Positions 5,536-7,206 of a DNA stretch of 7,206 nucleotides are shown here, in pieces. Made by a program: the position numbers and the translations under genes. The stretch lies in NCBI GenBank assembly GCA_036009105.1, contig DASYMJ010000023.1:1-7206 (forward strand). Direction: 5' to 3'. This stretch comes from JAFAVZ01 sp036009105. GTDB taxonomy: Bacteria; Acidobacteriota; Thermoanaerobaculia; Gp7-AA8. Within the stretch, counting starts at the first letter, position 1. Each line of letters opens with the position of its first letter. A model generated the notes under the pieces. That model saw only the letters and a list, made by a program, of their open reading frames with translations. It ran no database searches and was not told the origin of the DNA.

Positions 5536-6945
5536 ATGTCCGACCTGAAGCTCTTCAACACGCTCACGCGTGAGAAGGAAACGTTCATCCCCCTCGTGGC
5601 GGGCGAGGCGCGGATGTACTCCTGCGGCCCCACGGTCTACGGCCACCCCCACATCGGCAACCTGCGCACTTTCCTCTGGAGCGACGTGCTGCGCCGCTAC
5701 CTCCAGTTCCGCGGCCTGCGCGTGCGGCAGGTCATGAACATCACCGACGTCGAGGACAAGATCATCCGCAACGCCAACGCGGCGGGGCAGGACATCGACA
5801 CCTACACCAGGCCTTACATCGAAGCCTTCCACGCCTCGCTCGCCGAGTTGCGCATCCGTCCCGCCGACGCCTACCCGCGCGCCACCGAGTACATCCCCCA
5901 GATGGTCGAGCTCGTGGGCCGGTTGACCGCGCGCGGCCACACCTACCTCGCGGAAGGCTCCACCTACTTTCGCGTGGCGACGCTGCCGGATTACGGCAAG
6001 CTCTCCCGCATCGAAGTCGACATCACGAGCGAGTACTCGCGCATCGAGTCGGACGAATACGAGAAGGAGAGCGCCCGTGACTTCGTGCTCTGGAAGGCGA
6101 AGAAGGAAAGCGAGCCGTCCTGGCCGACCGCGATCGGCGAAGGGCGGCCCGGCTGGCACCTGGAGTGCTCCGCCATGTCGATGGGCCTGCTCGGCGAGAC
6201 GTTCGACATCCACACCGGCGCGGTCGACCTGATCTTCCCCCATCACGAGAACGAGATCGCGCAGAGCGAAGGGGCGACCGGCAAGCCGTTCGTCCGCTTC
6301 TGGGTGCACGGCGAGCATCTCAACATCGACTCGCAGAAGATGTCGAAGTCGGTGGGCAACATCTACACGCTGAACGAGGTGGAGACGATGGGCTACTCGC
6401 CGGTGGCGCTGCGCTACGCGCTGCTGTCGGTGCCGCATCGCACGAAGCTGAACTTCACGGCCTCCTCGCTCGACGACGCGAAGGGCGCGCTGATGCGCAT
6501 CGAGTCGTTCCTGCTGCGCCTCGACGAAGTGGCCCGCTCCGGCCCCCGCGACGCCGCGCACGCGGACGAAGGGGGGGACGCGCTGATCGGCAAGTTCCTC
6601 CTCGACTTCCAGGAGGCGATGGACGACGACCTCAATACCGCCGGCGCCCTCGGCGCGCTCTTCACGTTCATCCGCGAAGGGAACAGCGCCATCGACGCCG
6701 GCCGCATCTCCTCCGGCGACGCCGAGGGGATGCGCGCCGCGCTCCGCAAGATCGACCCCGTGCTCGACGTCTTCCCCGAGCTCGAGCAGTCGATCGACGC
6801 CGAGGTGGAGGCGCTCATCGCCCAGCGCAACGCCGCCCGCAAAACGCGCAACTTCGCCGAGTCGGACCGCATCCGCGACGTCCTGCTGGCGAAGGGAATC
6901 CTTCTGGAGGACACGCCGGGAGGCGTTCGGTGGCGGAGGAAGTGA
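5536..6945 (+). CDS. cysS: Cysteinyl-tRNA synthetase
   Basis: This 469-residue class I synthetase charges tRNA-Cys in the cytoplasm; the length is normal for the family (E. coli about 461). The HIGH signature appears as HIGN (39-42) within CGPTVYGHPHIGNLR. KMSKS is at 268-272. The zinc ligands that select cysteine are present: C30, C211 (HLECSAMS), H236/H237 and E240 (HHENE). NITDVEDKI (68-76) and the C-terminal helical anticodon region ending RNFAESDRIRDVLLAKGI are also typical. The start follows the MSDLKLFNTLTREKE pattern and lies 10 bases after a TATACT box, with no Shine-Dalgarno, so the message may be almost leaderless. The TGA overlaps the GTG of ruvA (GTGA, 6942-6945), implying coupled expression with a recombination gene. 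No missing residues or breaks. Confidence 0.98.
   Translation: MSDLKLFNTLTREKETFIPLVAGEARMYSCGPTVYGHPHIGNLRTFLWSDVLRRYLQFRGLRVRQVMNITDVEDKIIRNANAAGQDIDTYTRPYIEAFHASLAELRIRPADAYPRATEYIPQMVELVGRLTARGHTYLAEGSTYFRVATLPDYGKLSRIEVDITSEYSRIESDEYEKESARDFVLWKAKKESEPSWPTAIGEGRPGWHLECSAMSMGLLGETFDIHTGAVDLIFPHHENEIAQSEGATGKPFVRFWVHGEHLNIDSQKMSKSVGNIYTLNEVETMGYSPVALRYALLSVPHRTKLNFTASSLDDAKGALMRIESFLLRLDEVARSGPRDAAHADEGGDALIGKFLLDFQEAMDDDLNTAGALGALFTFIREGNSAIDAGRISSGDAEGMRAALRKIDPVLDVFPELEQSIDAEVEALIAQRNAARKTRNFAESDRIRDVLLAKGILLEDTPGGVRWRRK
6918..6923 (+). promoter_or_regulatory. Shine-Dalgarno that may move the ruvA start upstream
   Basis: GGGAGG lies six bases before an in-frame GTG at 6930, an ideal spacing, whereas the family-type start GTG at 6942 has only GGAGG at 6935-6939, two bases away. 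Use of 6930 would add MAEE before the canonical N-terminus. Confidence 0.4.
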
Positions 6946-7206
6946 TCGGCTCTCTCGAAGGAAACCTCAGACAACTCGACGCCACCCGCGCGCTGGTCGT
7001 CTGCGGCGGCGTGGGGTACGAAGTGCACATCTCGCTCTCGACGTACTACCGCCTGGAAGGGCAGCGCGAGGTCTCGCTGGAGATCTACACGCACGTGCGC
7101 GAGGACGCGCTGTCGCTGTACGGCTTCGCCGGCGCCGAGGAGAAGATGGCCTTCGAGAAGCTGATCTCCATCTCCGGAATCGGGCCGACGCTGGCGCAGA
7201 AGATCC
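6942..7206 (+). CDS. ruvA: Holliday junction DNA helicase subunit RuvA, N-terminal part (3' end outside window)
   Basis: 88 residues are visible. RuvA binds four-way junctions as a tetramer and recruits the RuvB motor for branch migration. The start MIGSLEGNL, the VVCGGVGYEVHIS strand pair (19-31), the TYYRLEGQREVSLEIYTHVR region and DALSLYGF (55-62) form the OB-fold domain I. EKLISISGIGPTLAQKI (72-88) is the first helix-hairpin-helix of domain II. The full protein is normally about 200 residues, so under half is present. The GTG at 6942 is chosen because the family begins M-I-G; an in-frame GTG at 6930 has the better ribosome site. It overlaps the cysS stop by four bases, so it is translated from the cysS message. 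Whether ruvC or ruvB follows cannot be seen. Confidence 0.95.
   Translation, partial: MIGSLEGNLRQLDATRALVVCGGVGYEVHISLSTYYRLEGQREVSLEIYTHVREDALSLYGFAGAEEKMAFEKLISISGIGPTLAQKI

Noticed and set aside
5506..6561. A 351-residue open frame antisense to cysS
   Set aside because: cysS is unambiguous with all catalytic motifs; the antisense frame has low-complexity composition and no family resemblance.

Overview
The window looks like a chromosomal segment from a high-GC bacterium (roughly two-thirds G+C by eye, strongly G/C-ending codons). Housekeeping genes (cysS, ruvA), a BtpA-family gene and a REC-GGDEF regulator flank an accessory cassette. The BtpA gene, a tiny lmo0937-type membrane protein, weak use of Shine-Dalgarno sites at some genes and short TATAAT-like boxes very close to start codons would suit an Acidobacteriota-like genome. 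That placement is a guess from gene content, not a demonstrated assignment.

Layout. Positions 1-452 hold the C-terminal half of a pirin-family protein. Positions 494-3471 carry three tightly packed same-strand genes: (i) a divergent polyprenyl-diphosphate-synthase-like protein, (ii) a helical-N-terminus/TIR protein whose frame is broken by an apparent one-base loss near 1857, and (iii) a 447-residue protein that reads as TIR-like / nucleoside-deoxyribosyltransferase-like / TIR-like modules in series. The genes overlap or touch (ATGA junction at 1396-1399; 29-base overlap at 2128-2156), so they are probably co-transcribed from a TATAAT box at 465-470. This cassette is the most interesting part of the window. 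TIR and deoxyribosyltransferase-like folds are typical NAD+- or nucleotide-cleaving effectors of bacterial immunity, and I know of no described system that pairs them with a prenyl synthase. The defence role is inference.

Positions 3483-4400 (minus strand) encode a REC-GGDEF diguanylate cyclase convergent with the cassette. A sigma-54-like -24/-12 element lies at the right distance upstream of it. The 4401-4566 intergenic region also holds an AT-rich inverted repeat built of 7-base units. A 51-residue two-helix membrane protein (4567-4722) overlaps the 3' end of the minus-strand BtpA-family gene (4700-5512).

BtpA and cysS (5536-6945) diverge from one short, nearly palindromic -10 region at 5518-5526, and both may be almost leaderless. 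cysS runs into ruvA (6942 onward, cut by the window end) with a GTGA stop/start overlap.
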